Source of the DNA: Cohnella sp. WQ 127256 | Lineage (GTDB): Bacteria > Bacillota > Bacilli > Paenibacillales > Paenibacillaceae | NCBI RefSeq assembly: GCF_024519285.1 | Contig: NZ_JAMZCY010000011.1 | Location: 186,001-250,000, forward strand | DNA: 64,000 bases | Direction of reading: 5' to 3' | Part shown: positions 24,849 to 33,121 of the stretch, in pieces | Layout: each line of letters opens with the position of its first letter | Position numbering within the stretch: position 1 is the stretch's first letter | Made by a program: the position numbers and the translations under genes | Notes under the pieces: model-generated | Told to the model about the DNA's origin: nothing | The model's database searches: none | Seen by the model: the letters and a program-made list of their open reading frames with translations, nothing else

Positions 24849-25376
24849 ATGAGCCCCAAGGAGGAAATCGTAGCAAGTCGTAAACAACAGATCATGAATA
24901 GTGCAGCAATCTTGTTCGCCTCTCAGGGCTATTACAAAACAACGACCGCGCTCGTCGCAGAAGCCGTTGGAGTAACTCAGCCTTATGTGTTTCATTTCTT
25001 TAAAACTAAAGAACAATTGTACCTCGCTGTTTTGGATCACGCCTTCCAACGAATGCAGGATGCCTTTGCTCGCGTTGAAGCACCTCCAGAGCAATTAAGC
25101 GAGAAGCTGGGCGAAGCATTTAACGATCTGCTGGCAACCCACAAGAACGAGATATTGTTGCTCATGCAGAGCTTTACAACACCAGAGCCTGGGGTACGCG
25201 AGTTCACTAAGGAGCGATTTTCACTGATCCACGACAGAATCAAGGAACGCTTCGAGAAAGCCGGAGTACCTAATGCAAGCCATGAAGCTAGCATGTTTAT
25301 TTCCTGCGGACTTATCATTACGCTCTCGGAAGTATTGGAAATGCCGAAATTGTCACCGTGGTGCGGCCTCGATTGA
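24849..25376 (+). CDS. TetR family transcriptional regulator
   Basis: 175 residues. N-terminal helix-turn-helix (about 10-57) with ILFASQGYYKTTTALVAEAVGVTQPYVFHFFKTKEQL, here described in two parts: the first helices to YYKTTT and the recognition segment GVTQPYVFHFF. The helical C-terminal ligand domain is slightly short for the family. It is followed by an MFS exporter that shares its palindromic operator, so it most probably represses the exporter and itself. The stop codon lies inside a terminator-like hairpin. Confidence 0.9.
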   Translation: MSPKEEIVASRKQQIMNSAAILFASQGYYKTTTALVAEAVGVTQPYVFHFFKTKEQLYLAVLDHAFQRMQDAFARVEAPPEQLSEKLGEAFNDLLATHKNEILLLMQSFTTPEPGVREFTKERFSLIHDRIKERFEKAGVPNASHEASMFISCGLIITLSEVLEMPKLSPWCGLD

Positions 25377-25386
25377 TCGAGGTTTT
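25367..25386 (+). terminator. hairpin overlapping the tetR stop codon
   Basis: CCTCGAT/ATCGAGG stem followed by TTTT; the TGA stop (25374-25376) lies at the loop. It could partly terminate tetR transcription before the exporter gene. Confidence 0.6.
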
Positions 25387-25399
25387 CCTCTGAGCTTCA

Positions 25400-25419
25400 T
25401 TTATTTATCAATAAATAAA
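25400..25419. promoter_or_regulatory. TetR operator candidate upstream of the MFS gene
   Basis: TTTATTTAT-CA-ATAAATAAA palindrome, 30 bp before the exporter start. Confidence 0.65.
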
Positions 25420-25449
25420 ACATGTCCAACTTAAAAGGAGAGATCAACC

Positions 25450-26874
25450 ATGTTTACCCCCGCTCGCGTTCGTTTGCTGTTTGTCACCTGTATCGCCTTG
25501 TTCATGGCAATGCTTGATAACTTAGTGCTTGGAGTTGCACTCCCTTCCATTCAAACAGATTTGGGCGCTACGCTATCCGATTTAGAATGGTTCATGAATT
25601 CCTACACTCTAGCCTTCGCCGTGCTCTTGATTCCGTTTAGTGTTCTTGGAGACTCGATAGGAAGGAAGAAGGTTTTCCTTGCTGGCGTGGTCATCTTCAC
25701 AATCGGGTCTCTATTCTCAGGTCTCAGCGACAGCTCGATCGGATTAATCCTCTCCAGGGCCCTGCAAGGCGTTGGGGGAGCCGCAATCGTGCCTCTTAGC
25801 CTTACACTAGTGAATTCCGCATTTCCTCCTGAGAAGAGAGCTGCAGCCATCGGACTATGGTCTGGAATATCAGGTCTAGGCCTTAGCGTCGGACCTTTAG
25901 TCGGAGGGCTAATCATGGAAGGCGCACCTTGGCAGATGATTTTCTACGTGAATGTACCTGTTGGGATCATTGCATTTGTTCTGGGGTTAAAATGGCTCGA
26001 AGAATCGCGCGGAATTCGTAAACCACTGGATCCGCTCGGCGTACTGTTACTAACTGCGGGACTGTTCGGGATTATCTTCGGCTTGGAGCGAGGAAATTCG
26101 GAGGGATGGGGCTCTACGATTGTCATAGCCTCACTTGCAGTTGGTGGCTTACTACTTCTCCTATTCTACTTCTGGGAAAAAACAAGAAAAAATCCGTTCG
26201 TTCGCTTCGACTTGTTCCGCCGCAAGGCGTATACCTTTTACGTCTTTGCAGGCTTCTGGATGAACGCTGGCGTGTTCGGGGCTATATTCCTACTTACGTT
26301 GTTTCTACAGCAAGCACAGGGGAATTCACCGCTTGGTGCAGGAGTAAAAGAAATGGCTTGGACGACGATGACTATGATTGCGGCCCCATTAGCTGGATTA
26401 GCCATTAGTCGATTGGGGAACCGAAATGTGTTGCTTAGCGGTCTTTTCATTCAAGCTGTCGCACTCACATGGTTTGCTTTGCTCATCCAAGCCAAAGGCT
26501 TCGACTTCCCGTTCATCTATTTGTTAGCCCCAATGATGCTTGCCGGTACTGGAATGGGATTAAGCTTCACGCCCCTTTCTCACGGTCTCATTTCCTCCGT
26601 GCCAGAAGATGCGGCAGGCGAGGCTATTGGTATCGGTAACGCTACGCGAGAGCTAGGAGGCGTATTCGGCATCGCGATTAGCGGCTTGATTTTCCAGTCT
26701 GGGTCGGCCATCACTTCACCGCATGATTTCTCCGTCCATGTCGTGCCTAGCTTAGCAGTTGGTGCTGTCATGATGGCTGTCGCATTCCTAGGAATTGCGA
26801 TTTTCGTAAGAAAAATAAACAAAGCCGATCCCTCGCATCCCACAGCACCTTTAACCGCTAAGCCCATGATATAA
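25450..26874 (+). CDS. MFS efflux transporter, DHA2 (14-helix) family
   Basis: 474 residues with about 14 membrane helices. MFS motif A appears as GDSIGRKKVFLAG, the DHA2 signature as LDNLVLGVALPSIQTDLG near helix 1, and motif C as GPLVGGLIME. AAAGGAG precedes the ATG. Proteins of this group export drugs, dyes or antibiotics by proton antiport. Regulation by the adjacent TetR is indicated by the shared palindrome. The substrate is unknown. Confidence 0.92.
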   Translation: MFTPARVRLLFVTCIALFMAMLDNLVLGVALPSIQTDLGATLSDLEWFMNSYTLAFAVLLIPFSVLGDSIGRKKVFLAGVVIFTIGSLFSGLSDSSIGLILSRALQGVGGAAIVPLSLTLVNSAFPPEKRAAAIGLWSGISGLGLSVGPLVGGLIMEGAPWQMIFYVNVPVGIIAFVLGLKWLEESRGIRKPLDPLGVLLLTAGLFGIIFGLERGNSEGWGSTIVIASLAVGGLLLLLFYFWEKTRKNPFVRFDLFRRKAYTFYVFAGFWMNAGVFGAIFLLTLFLQQAQGNSPLGAGVKEMAWTTMTMIAAPLAGLAISRLGNRNVLLSGLFIQAVALTWFALLIQAKGFDFPFIYLLAPMMLAGTGMGLSFTPLSHGLISSVPEDAAGEAIGIGNATRELGGVFGIAISGLIFQSGSAITSPHDFSVHVVPSLAVGAVMMAVAFLGIAIFVRKINKADPSHPTAPLTAKPMI

Positions 26875-26880
26875 ATCGTA

Positions 26881-27378
26881 TCAGCTTTGAGAAGATTCCA
26901 TACCCTCGCCGGCATTCTCAGGCTTAGCATGAAACAGCTTGAGCTTGCCTTTACAGCGTCCGCAAGCATACTTACGAGGGTCTGTACGACGCTTGCGAGG
27001 GTATTTCATCCCACAAGACTGGCATATGAGCAAATATTTAACCGGCAGCCTCCTAGCCACTCCTGGTAGCGGCCTGCAATGTCGAGTGGCACCCACTGCG
27101 ACAAGTAACTGCTTAAAGTCAGCATCGCGATGCTGGAATCCTTTGCGCTGTAAATGTAAATGATAGTGGCATAGCTCATGCTTAATAATAGCTTCCGTCT
27201 CTTCAGGGCCATTAACAGCCAATTGATGCGGACTGATCTCGATATTATGGCTTTTCATAAAATAACGCCCGCCGGTCGTTCGCAGCCGTGAATTAAACGA
27301 TGCTTGATGCAGGAAAGGGCGACCAAAGAAGGTCAATGATACGCGTTCAATCCATTGCTGCAGCTCCTGATCTTCCAT
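26881..27378 (-). CDS. SprT-like zinc metalloprotein
   Basis: 165 residues. The metal site HELCHYHLH (H67, E68, H71) is the SprT/Spartan motif, and a C-terminal zinc ribbon has two CxxC pairs (ICQSCG and ACGRCK). SprT-domain proteins of bacteria have no firmly established role; eukaryotic relatives degrade DNA-protein crosslinks. It is convergent with the MFS gene, with only 6 bp between stop codons. Confidence 0.9.
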   Translation of the reverse strand: MEDQELQQWIERVSLTFFGRPFLHQASFNSRLRTTGGRYFMKSHNIEISPHQLAVNGPEETEAIIKHELCHYHLHLQRKGFQHRDADFKQLLVAVGATRHCRPLPGVARRLPVKYLLICQSCGMKYPRKRRTDPRKYACGRCKGKLKLFHAKPENAGEGMESSQS

Positions 27379-27500
27379 AACCTATCCTCCCCGAGCCTAA
27401 CCTTGATATTTCTCTTAAAGATCAGCTTGTCCTACTTGAATTGTAGACTGAGATTGGGCTACACTGTCAAGTAGAAATGGTTGAGGGGAGACCGCTTACT

Positions 27501-27860
27501 ATGCCCGAAATGTCTTATGTTCTGTTACAGAAGGAACAAGGAGAGCTTCAATTTGTCGAGATGCCCGCTTCTCACGCTTATCAATTAAGCGCTTTGAATC
27601 TTCGCCTTCATAAAGAATTGTCCAAATTAACCGCGGATAACGTACCACAGCTTCCAAGAGCGATAGCTGAATTCCGCGCTTTGGATCTGTTAGATGAGAA
27701 TCAATCTCCAATCGGTGGATTAGATTACATCAACGAGCTGGAGCAAACTTTTGCCTCTATTCGTGAAGGCTCTTATCCGATTATTTCGCTTCTAACCGAA
27801 ATACGTGCATTACAGGCCCAACTGGAGCAATGGTACGAAGAGGAAGAAGAATTGGTCTAA
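27501..27860 (+). CDS. conserved-looking small cytoplasmic protein of unknown function
   Basis: 119 residues from the ATG at 27501 (GAGGGGAG upstream); a start at 27477 lacks a site. It has no membrane segment. The C-terminal third is helical, probably a short coiled coil, and ends in an acidic run (YEEEEELV). The coding look (regular codon use, good ribosome site) supports a real gene, but I recognise no family. It lies divergent from the SprT-like gene and directly before cmpA. Confidence 0.6.
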   Translation: MPEMSYVLLQKEQGELQFVEMPASHAYQLSALNLRLHKELSKLTADNVPQLPRAIAEFRALDLLDENQSPIGGLDYINELEQTFASIREGSYPIISLLTEIRALQAQLEQWYEEEEELV

Positions 27861-27964
27861 GCTCCACAATCTTTGCTTCACCAATCCACTCTCGGACCTG
27901 CACGGTCATCCGCCTAACCCCATATGCTATTTATACAGCATGTGATGGGAGGAGGACGATTCCG

Positions 27965-28105
27965 ATGCCGCAGTGGCTTTGTAATCAGTTAATGTCTGCA
28001 TTTCAGAAAAAGGATCGCCGGCAAATTCGTCTGTTGAACGATTGCTGGTTTTATTACCGCGCCAAACCTGAAAAAGCCAAAGATGCGCTAGGGATTATCC
28101 CTTGA
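27965..28105 (+). CDS. cmpA: cortex morphogenetic protein CmpA
   Basis: 46 residues from an ATG with GGGAGGAGG eight bases upstream. The sequence MPQWLCNQLMSAFQKKD followed by QIRLLNDCWFYYR matches the pattern of the 37-residue Bacillus subtilis CmpA (MPNWLKKQMQKAF..., LLNQCW.FYR). CmpA is a sporulation quality-control protein that helps ClpXP degrade SpoIVA when spore envelope assembly fails. It is a marker of an endospore former. The C-terminus is about nine residues longer than in B. subtilis. Confidence 0.85.
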   Translation: MPQWLCNQLMSAFQKKDRRQIRLLNDCWFYYRAKPEKAKDALGIIP

Positions 28106-28125
28106 ATGAGCTAAATAAAGCAAGT

Positions 28126-28176
28126 AAAAAGAGATCTTCAAGTCACCTCTTGGTAGGACTTGAAGATCTCTTTTTG
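28126..28176. terminator. terminator between cmpA and nitroreductase
   Basis: Perfect 14-bp stem GAGATCTTCAAGTC/GACTTGAAGATCTC with AAAAA before and TTTTT after; works for both converging genes. Confidence 0.9.
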
Positions 28177-28218
28177 TTTGCTAAGCCTCGTGATCAAAAG
28201 CTGACTTTTTGAATTTCC

Positions 28219-28875
28219 TTACAGAGTGAATTCGTTCCAGTTGGCTACTTCATCTACAGTCAATCTAACCGATTGACGACCTTCCTGTGCAGCTTTACCT
28301 ACTGCGATGAGCATAATCGGAAGATAGCGTTCCCCGATACCGAAAGCTTCCACGAATTTCTCCGCGTTATAGCCACCCATAGGTACTGTATCGTAGCCTC
28401 TCGCTTTAGCTGCCAACATGAGCTGCATGGACACAAGACCACCGTCTGTATAAATAATCCGGTGTGCAACTTCAGGAGGTAGTGAAGAATACATTTTTAT
28501 CGTATTGTTCATAAAAGTATCCTTCATCGATTCAGGCATGAATCCAGCTTCGTAAGAACGATTAACAATCGTTTCCACAAGCTTATAGCCCTCTGTATCG
28601 CCAAGCACCGCGATTACCGCAGAAGCTTCAACTATTTGCTTTTGGTTATTCGCAATGGGAAGGAGCTTTTCTTTTAGTTCCTGTGAATCAATAACAAGGA
28701 ATCTCCATGGCTGGACATTAGAAGATGAGGGGGCGCGCAATGCTTCTTGCAGCAATTCGGTCATATCTTCCTTGGAAATTTGGAATGTTGGATCATAACT
28801 TCTAACCGATCGACGGCCTTGAACTACCTCGGAGAAACTTGGGGATTGCACAGCTTGAACTTGAGCTATTGTCAT
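28219..28875 (-). CDS. nitroreductase family FMN-dependent oxidoreductase
   Basis: 218 residues from the ATG at 28875, which has AAGGAGG nine bases upstream (an in-frame ATG at 28899 lies before that site). Conserved blocks are QGRRSVRSYDP near the N-terminus (FMN phosphate contacts), LRAPSSSNVQPWRFLVI, and ARGYDTVPMGGYN. It reduces nitroaromatics, quinones or other acceptors with NAD(P)H. It stands alone. The upstream gap to 29137 contains an inverted repeat AGCAC(29083)...GTGCT(29094-29098) that may be an operator. Confidence 0.9.
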   Translation of the reverse strand: MTIAQVQAVQSPSFSEVVQGRRSVRSYDPTFQISKEDMTELLQEALRAPSSSNVQPWRFLVIDSQELKEKLLPIANNQKQIVEASAVIAVLGDTEGYKLVETIVNRSYEAGFMPESMKDTFMNNTIKMYSSLPPEVAHRIIYTDGGLVSMQLMLAAKARGYDTVPMGGYNAEKFVEAFGIGERYLPIMLIAVGKAAQEGRQSVRLTVDEVANWNEFTL

Positions 28876-29136
28876 GGGAACTTCCTCCTTATTCATCAAA
28901 AAAATGAAAACTGATCAAAATTTCACACAGTTAAAGATGTTAAAAAATTCGCTTTTGCGAAACGGCAACGACTGTCTTCGGTTTATCTGTGTTATTAGTC
29001 ACACAGTTAACCTTGCAAAAAACGATTCATCGCATCCGCCCCTTTATCAAAGCGATAAACACGCATTAACTGTTGTATATATAGCACAGTATAGTGCTGT
29101 AAAAATAATATGTCAACATCCAACAGCCCCAACAAA

Positions 29137-29176
29137 GAAAAAACCGGATGAACAGACAGTGTCCGTTCATCCGGTT
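29137..29176 (-). terminator. terminator of the LplABC-type operon
   Basis: Stem ACCGGATGAACAGAC/GTCCGTTCATCCGGT, 17 bases after the binding-protein stop, with a T run on the minus strand. Confidence 0.85.
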
Positions 29177-29192
29177 CAACAATCATTTAAGA

Positions 29193-30917
29193 TTAGTTGC
29201 CCCACAATACCAAACGTTGGTTGAGCAGCTCCTGACGCAGCCCTTCTGCTTTCTTAACGTTAGCCGCTTCGATTTCCTTCAAGAATTTGTCCCAGATGGC
29301 ATCGAATTGATCCGGCTTGGCGAGAATCGCTTCAGGAACCCGTTTCCAAGTAATATTTTTGATCTTCTCTTCGAGAACGACAAGCTCGCTATCGCTCGGT
29401 ACCGGTATGTTCCAGAGCGCGCCCCACGGTTTAACCTTGAATTCAGTCTCATTCGGGAACAAATCTTTCCAGGTCTTGCCGTTGTACGCAGCGAGCACTT
29501 CTTTCTCCACGTCGCTGTAACCTACCATGATTTGCTCAGGGAAGTTGGTCGTGTAGTAGTTGCCCGACGGATCCACCACGCCGTCGCCATACTTAGCGCT
29601 CAACAAGTTATAGCTTCCGATTCCCGCTTCTTTCTGGAAGTTGATCGCATCGTTGATTTTGCGATCGTTGACATCAGCAGGAATAACGCGTTTGCCATTC
29701 TCGACTTTATAGTGCTTGCCTTCGATTCCCCAGTTCACAAGCACTTGGCCTTCATCGGAAGCAAGGTAGTCCAAGAACTTGATCGTACGAACTGGATCCG
29801 GATTGTCGACAGAGATCGCGATGCCGGAGCCACCCGTGAAGCCTGTTGGCCAGAACGCCGTATGCTTATACTCTTCCGACATTGTAACCGGATAATGACC
29901 ATATGCTTGGTCGAACTTGCCTTCCGATTTCAGCGCTTTTTGACCATCGTCGAAGTCCCATTTTTGGTCGATCAAGCCAAGCACGCGGCCTGTCGCGATT
30001 TTCGCTTTGTATTGGTCATACTTCTGAACAAAAGATTCTTTGTCGAGCAGTCCTTCCGCGTTCATGTGATTCAGCCAGCGGAAATATTCTTTCTCTTCCG
30101 GACGGCGGAAGTGATACGTCACTTCATTCGTGTTGATGTCTACATAGTATTCTCCATCATCGGAGCCGCCTGTTACCGCAAACGCAGGGTTCGTGACGCC
30201 GATGTACATCCGCCAGTCATCGGCGATAAGCGAGAGACCAATGTTCGGATTACCGTTCTCATCTTTCGGATGTTTCTCGAGGTATCCTTTGATCGCGTTT
30301 TCAAAATCCTTGACCGTGCGGATCGTAGGGTAGCCAAGTTCCTTGACAACACGGTGTTGGAGCTGGAATCCACCATTGGTATCTAAATTTTGTTGGTTGA
30401 TGCCATCATAGGACGGAATAACGTAAATCGCCTGGTCGGCTTCGCTGTATTTCAGACGGTTCATTTGACCTTCAAACACCTTCTTGATGTTCGGCGCATG
30501 CTCGTTGATCAGGTCTGTCAGGTCGAGCACAGCACCCGCATCGACGAATTTGTTAATACTCGTTTTCGGCATGATGATATCCGGAAAATCTCCGCTGGAA
30601 GCGATCAGCGCCGATTTTTGCACGGCATCACCGACAGCGAATTCAGCATCGATTGTAATTCCCGTTTTTTCCGTAAGGAATTTGCCGATGTCGTCCTGCA
30701 TGTTGGCCCAGTTCGGGTTGACGTCTTCGCTGTAGTAGCTCAGCGTAAGCGGTTTAAGCTTCTCCTCGGATGGGGATGCGGATGCCGAACTTGATTCGCT
30801 CGGAGCAGCGCTCGAACTTGAAGCTCCATTTTTGCTATTGCTGCTGCAGGCGGCCAGTAAACTGGAAAGCAGCACGGCGCTCAGCACAAGGCTTGACCAT
30901 TTTCTCTTTGTTGCCAT
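29193..30917 (-). CDS. LplA-type oligosaccharide-binding lipoprotein
   Basis: 574 residues, the large size of the Paenibacillus LplA/YtcQ family. Lipobox LAAC with cysteine at residue 24, then a Ser/Ala linker. The remainder fits a type 1 extracellular solute-binding protein (NPNWANMQDDIGKFLTEKTGI, YDGINQQNL). Last gene of the operon after the two permeases. No glycoside hydrolase is encoded with it, so the ligand is unknown; oligosaccharides from plant or microbial polymers are the usual ligands. Confidence 0.9.
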   Translation of the reverse strand: MATKRKWSSLVLSAVLLSSLLAACSSNSKNGASSSSAAPSESSSASASPSEEKLKPLTLSYYSEDVNPNWANMQDDIGKFLTEKTGITIDAEFAVGDAVQKSALIASSGDFPDIIMPKTSINKFVDAGAVLDLTDLINEHAPNIKKVFEGQMNRLKYSEADQAIYVIPSYDGINQQNLDTNGGFQLQHRVVKELGYPTIRTVKDFENAIKGYLEKHPKDENGNPNIGLSLIADDWRMYIGVTNPAFAVTGGSDDGEYYVDINTNEVTYHFRRPEEKEYFRWLNHMNAEGLLDKESFVQKYDQYKAKIATGRVLGLIDQKWDFDDGQKALKSEGKFDQAYGHYPVTMSEEYKHTAFWPTGFTGGSGIAISVDNPDPVRTIKFLDYLASDEGQVLVNWGIEGKHYKVENGKRVIPADVNDRKINDAINFQKEAGIGSYNLLSAKYGDGVVDPSGNYYTTNFPEQIMVGYSDVEKEVLAAYNGKTWKDLFPNETEFKVKPWGALWNIPVPSDSELVVLEEKIKNITWKRVPEAILAKPDQFDAIWDKFLKEIEAANVKKAEGLRQELLNQRLVLWGN

Positions 30918-31029
30918 GTTGTACCCTCCTCAATAATGTACGAATCGATTGCAATATGTGTATAACAGGCAGCAAGCCCGTTCATACCGGATTCTAGGCT
31001 GGATAGGGGAGAGGCGTCGCAAGAAGCGA

Positions 31030-31935
31030 TCAGCCTTTCACCGACCCGAGCGTCAAGCCTTTGACGAAGTAACGCTGTAGGAACGGATAGACTAAAAGTA
31101 TTGGCACCGAAACGAAAATCGTAATGGCCATCTTGACCGAATCCGGGGAGACGGTCGATGCGACCTGGTTGATGTTTGGCGAACGGTAGTCTCCGGAGTT
31201 ATTCGTTGTACTCTGGAGCACTTTGACAAGCTCGTATTGCAAGGTCGTCAGATGCTCACTCGAGCCATTGTACAAATAAGTGTCAAACCAAGAATTCCAC
31301 TGTCCAACCGCTAAGAACAAGCCTATCGTTGCAAGAGCCGGCTTCGTCATCGGCAGGATAATGCGCCAGTAAATCGTGAAATCGTTGGCCCCATCGATCT
31401 TCGCAGATTCCTGTATCTCGTTCGGAATGCCATCCATGAACGATCGGATGACAAACACGTTAAACGCGCTGACAATGCCGGGAAGAACATAGACCGCAAA
31501 GGTGTTCATCATGTGCAAATCTTTGATCAAAATATAGAACGGAATTAATCCGGCGGTCACGTACATCGTTACAGCCAAATAGGTCGATACGAATTTGCGC
31601 CCTTGGAAATCACGCCTCGCTAGCGTATAAGCAATCATCGATGCGCTGATTAAACCGAGCAAGGAGCCAATCAATGTACGAAATACTGAATTTTTGAAGC
31701 CTGTGAATAGCGTGTCGTACCTAAAGATCGCTTCATAATTCTCCAACGTGAATTTACGAGGGAAGATCGTAATCCCACCGCGTACACTGTCGGTGGATTC
31801 GTTAAGTGAAATGGCGAGCACGTTGAGAAAAGGATAGAGAGTGAATATCGCCGCGACGACAAGCACGGTGTAGATAATAACGTCGACGACCCTTTGGGAA
31901 AAGGGGACGCCTCTGCGTACGCTGCGAACTGACAT
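31030..31935 (-). CDS. LplC-type sugar ABC transporter permease (MalG family)
   Basis: 301 residues and six membrane helices. EAA loop EIQESAKIDGANDFTIYWRIILP; the C-terminal end FVKGLTLGSVKG is typical of LplC/YtcP proteins. It lies 12 bp downstream of the partner permease. No ATPase is encoded, so a shared MsmX-type ATPase is likely. Confidence 0.92.
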   Translation of the reverse strand: MSVRSVRRGVPFSQRVVDVIIYTVLVVAAIFTLYPFLNVLAISLNESTDSVRGGITIFPRKFTLENYEAIFRYDTLFTGFKNSVFRTLIGSLLGLISASMIAYTLARRDFQGRKFVSTYLAVTMYVTAGLIPFYILIKDLHMMNTFAVYVLPGIVSAFNVFVIRSFMDGIPNEIQESAKIDGANDFTIYWRIILPMTKPALATIGLFLAVGQWNSWFDTYLYNGSSEHLTTLQYELVKVLQSTTNNSGDYRSPNINQVASTVSPDSVKMAITIFVSVPILLVYPFLQRYFVKGLTLGSVKG

Positions 31936-31947
31936 GTGGGTCCCCTC

Positions 31948-32913
31948 CTAGAATACGCTTTCTTTTGAAAAACGTTTGAATAGTCCATTTGCCGTGAAGA
32001 GCAGAATAATCGCAACGACCGAGTTGAACATGTTGATCGCTGTCGCGAACGAAATCCGGTTCAGCTTGATGCCGTATTCAAGTGCATATAGATCCAGCAC
32101 CTTCGAGTGATCGACAACGAGATTGTTGCCCAGCAGGAACTGTTTCTCGAAGCCGATGTTGATCAGATTGCCGATCGACAAGATCATTAGGATGATGATC
32201 GTCGGACGAATGCTAGGTAGCGTAATGTGCCACATTTGTCGCAGTCGGCTCGCGCCGTCGACCTTGGCCGCTTCATATAGCTCCGGCGCGATGCCGGCCA
32301 TAGCCGCCAAAAATATGATCGCGTTCCAACCCGTTTCCTTCCAAATATCTGAAAGCGTAACGATCCCCCAGAAGTACTGGCCTTTCGCCAGCCATTGAAC
32401 CGGTTCGTCCAGTATGCCTACCCACATTAGCAAGTCGTTGATCGCACCGTTGTCGGTGGACAGCATCTTCGACACAATACCCGCAACGACCGCCCACGAA
32501 ACGAAGTGGGGCAAATACGAAATCGTCTGCACTGTTTTCTTGAAAACCATATGCTTTACTTCGTTGAGCAGAAGTGCAAAGACGATCGGAATCGTAAAGG
32601 CAGCGATCAGAGACATGAAGCTCATTGCGAGCGTATTGCGCATGACCAGATAAAACGTCTCATCCTGGAAGAGCAACTGGAAGTTTTTGAACCCGACCCA
32701 TTGCCGGTCCCACACCGAGACTCGTGGATTGTACTTCTGGAAAGCCATTAGCCATCCCCATAACGGATAGTAAGTAAAGATGAATGCCCAGGCGACAAAG
32801 GGCAGCGACATCAAGTATAAGTAGCGGTTTTGTACTGCTCGTCTAACGAACCTGCCCAGCTTTGACTCCGATCTCACCACCATCGAGGCATTGCTTTCCG
32901 GTATCGCTTTCAT
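31948..32913 (-). CDS. LplB-type sugar ABC transporter permease
   Basis: 321 residues from the ATG at 32913 with AAGGAGGGG upstream; a longer frame to 32973 would run over the cre site and lacks a ribosome site. Six membrane helices; FTYYPLWGWLMAFQKYNP near the N-terminus and the EAA loop LYEAAKVDGASRLRQMWHITLP are family hallmarks (the second described here in two overlapping motifs, EAAKVDGA and WHITLP). First gene of the importer operon. Confidence 0.92.
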   Translation of the reverse strand: MKAIPESNASMVVRSESKLGRFVRRAVQNRYLYLMSLPFVAWAFIFTYYPLWGWLMAFQKYNPRVSVWDRQWVGFKNFQLLFQDETFYLVMRNTLAMSFMSLIAAFTIPIVFALLLNEVKHMVFKKTVQTISYLPHFVSWAVVAGIVSKMLSTDNGAINDLLMWVGILDEPVQWLAKGQYFWGIVTLSDIWKETGWNAIIFLAAMAGIAPELYEAAKVDGASRLRQMWHITLPSIRPTIIILMILSIGNLINIGFEKQFLLGNNLVVDHSKVLDLYALEYGIKLNRISFATAINMFNSVVAIILLFTANGLFKRFSKESVF

Positions 32914-32945
32914 GAAACCCCTCCTTGCTGTATGCATTAATCTTA

Positions 32946-32962
32946 ATGAAAACGTATTCATA
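32946..32962. promoter_or_regulatory. CcpA catabolite-response element (cre)
   Basis: ATGAAAACGTATTCATA matches the cre consensus WTGNAARCGNWWWCAWW at every position. It lies 33 bp upstream of the first permease start, so importer expression should be repressed by preferred sugars. Confidence 0.75.
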
Positions 32963-33051
32963 ACTCTACACATGGAATTCGTTCAAAATTCATATAGAAA
33001 TTAGAGGTCAAACCTTCCTTCACTAGTAAAATTAGTCATTTAATACGAAAT

Positions 33052-33081
33052 AAAAAGACCGTCTCCGCTATGAACAGACGG
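33052..33081 (-). terminator. terminator after the YesN-type regulator
   Basis: CCGTCT/AGACGG stem; minus-strand reading ends TCTTTTTA. It separates the two-component genes from the importer operon, which therefore needs its own promoter in 32914-33050. Confidence 0.75.
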
Positions 33082-33121
33082 ACACGGCATAATACTCCGC
33101 ACGGATCGCCACGAACGGGTC

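Noticed and set aside
29148..30386. A 412-residue plus-strand open frame
   Set aside because: It is antisense to the LplA-type binding-protein gene, which has a lipoprotein signal and a clear family pattern.
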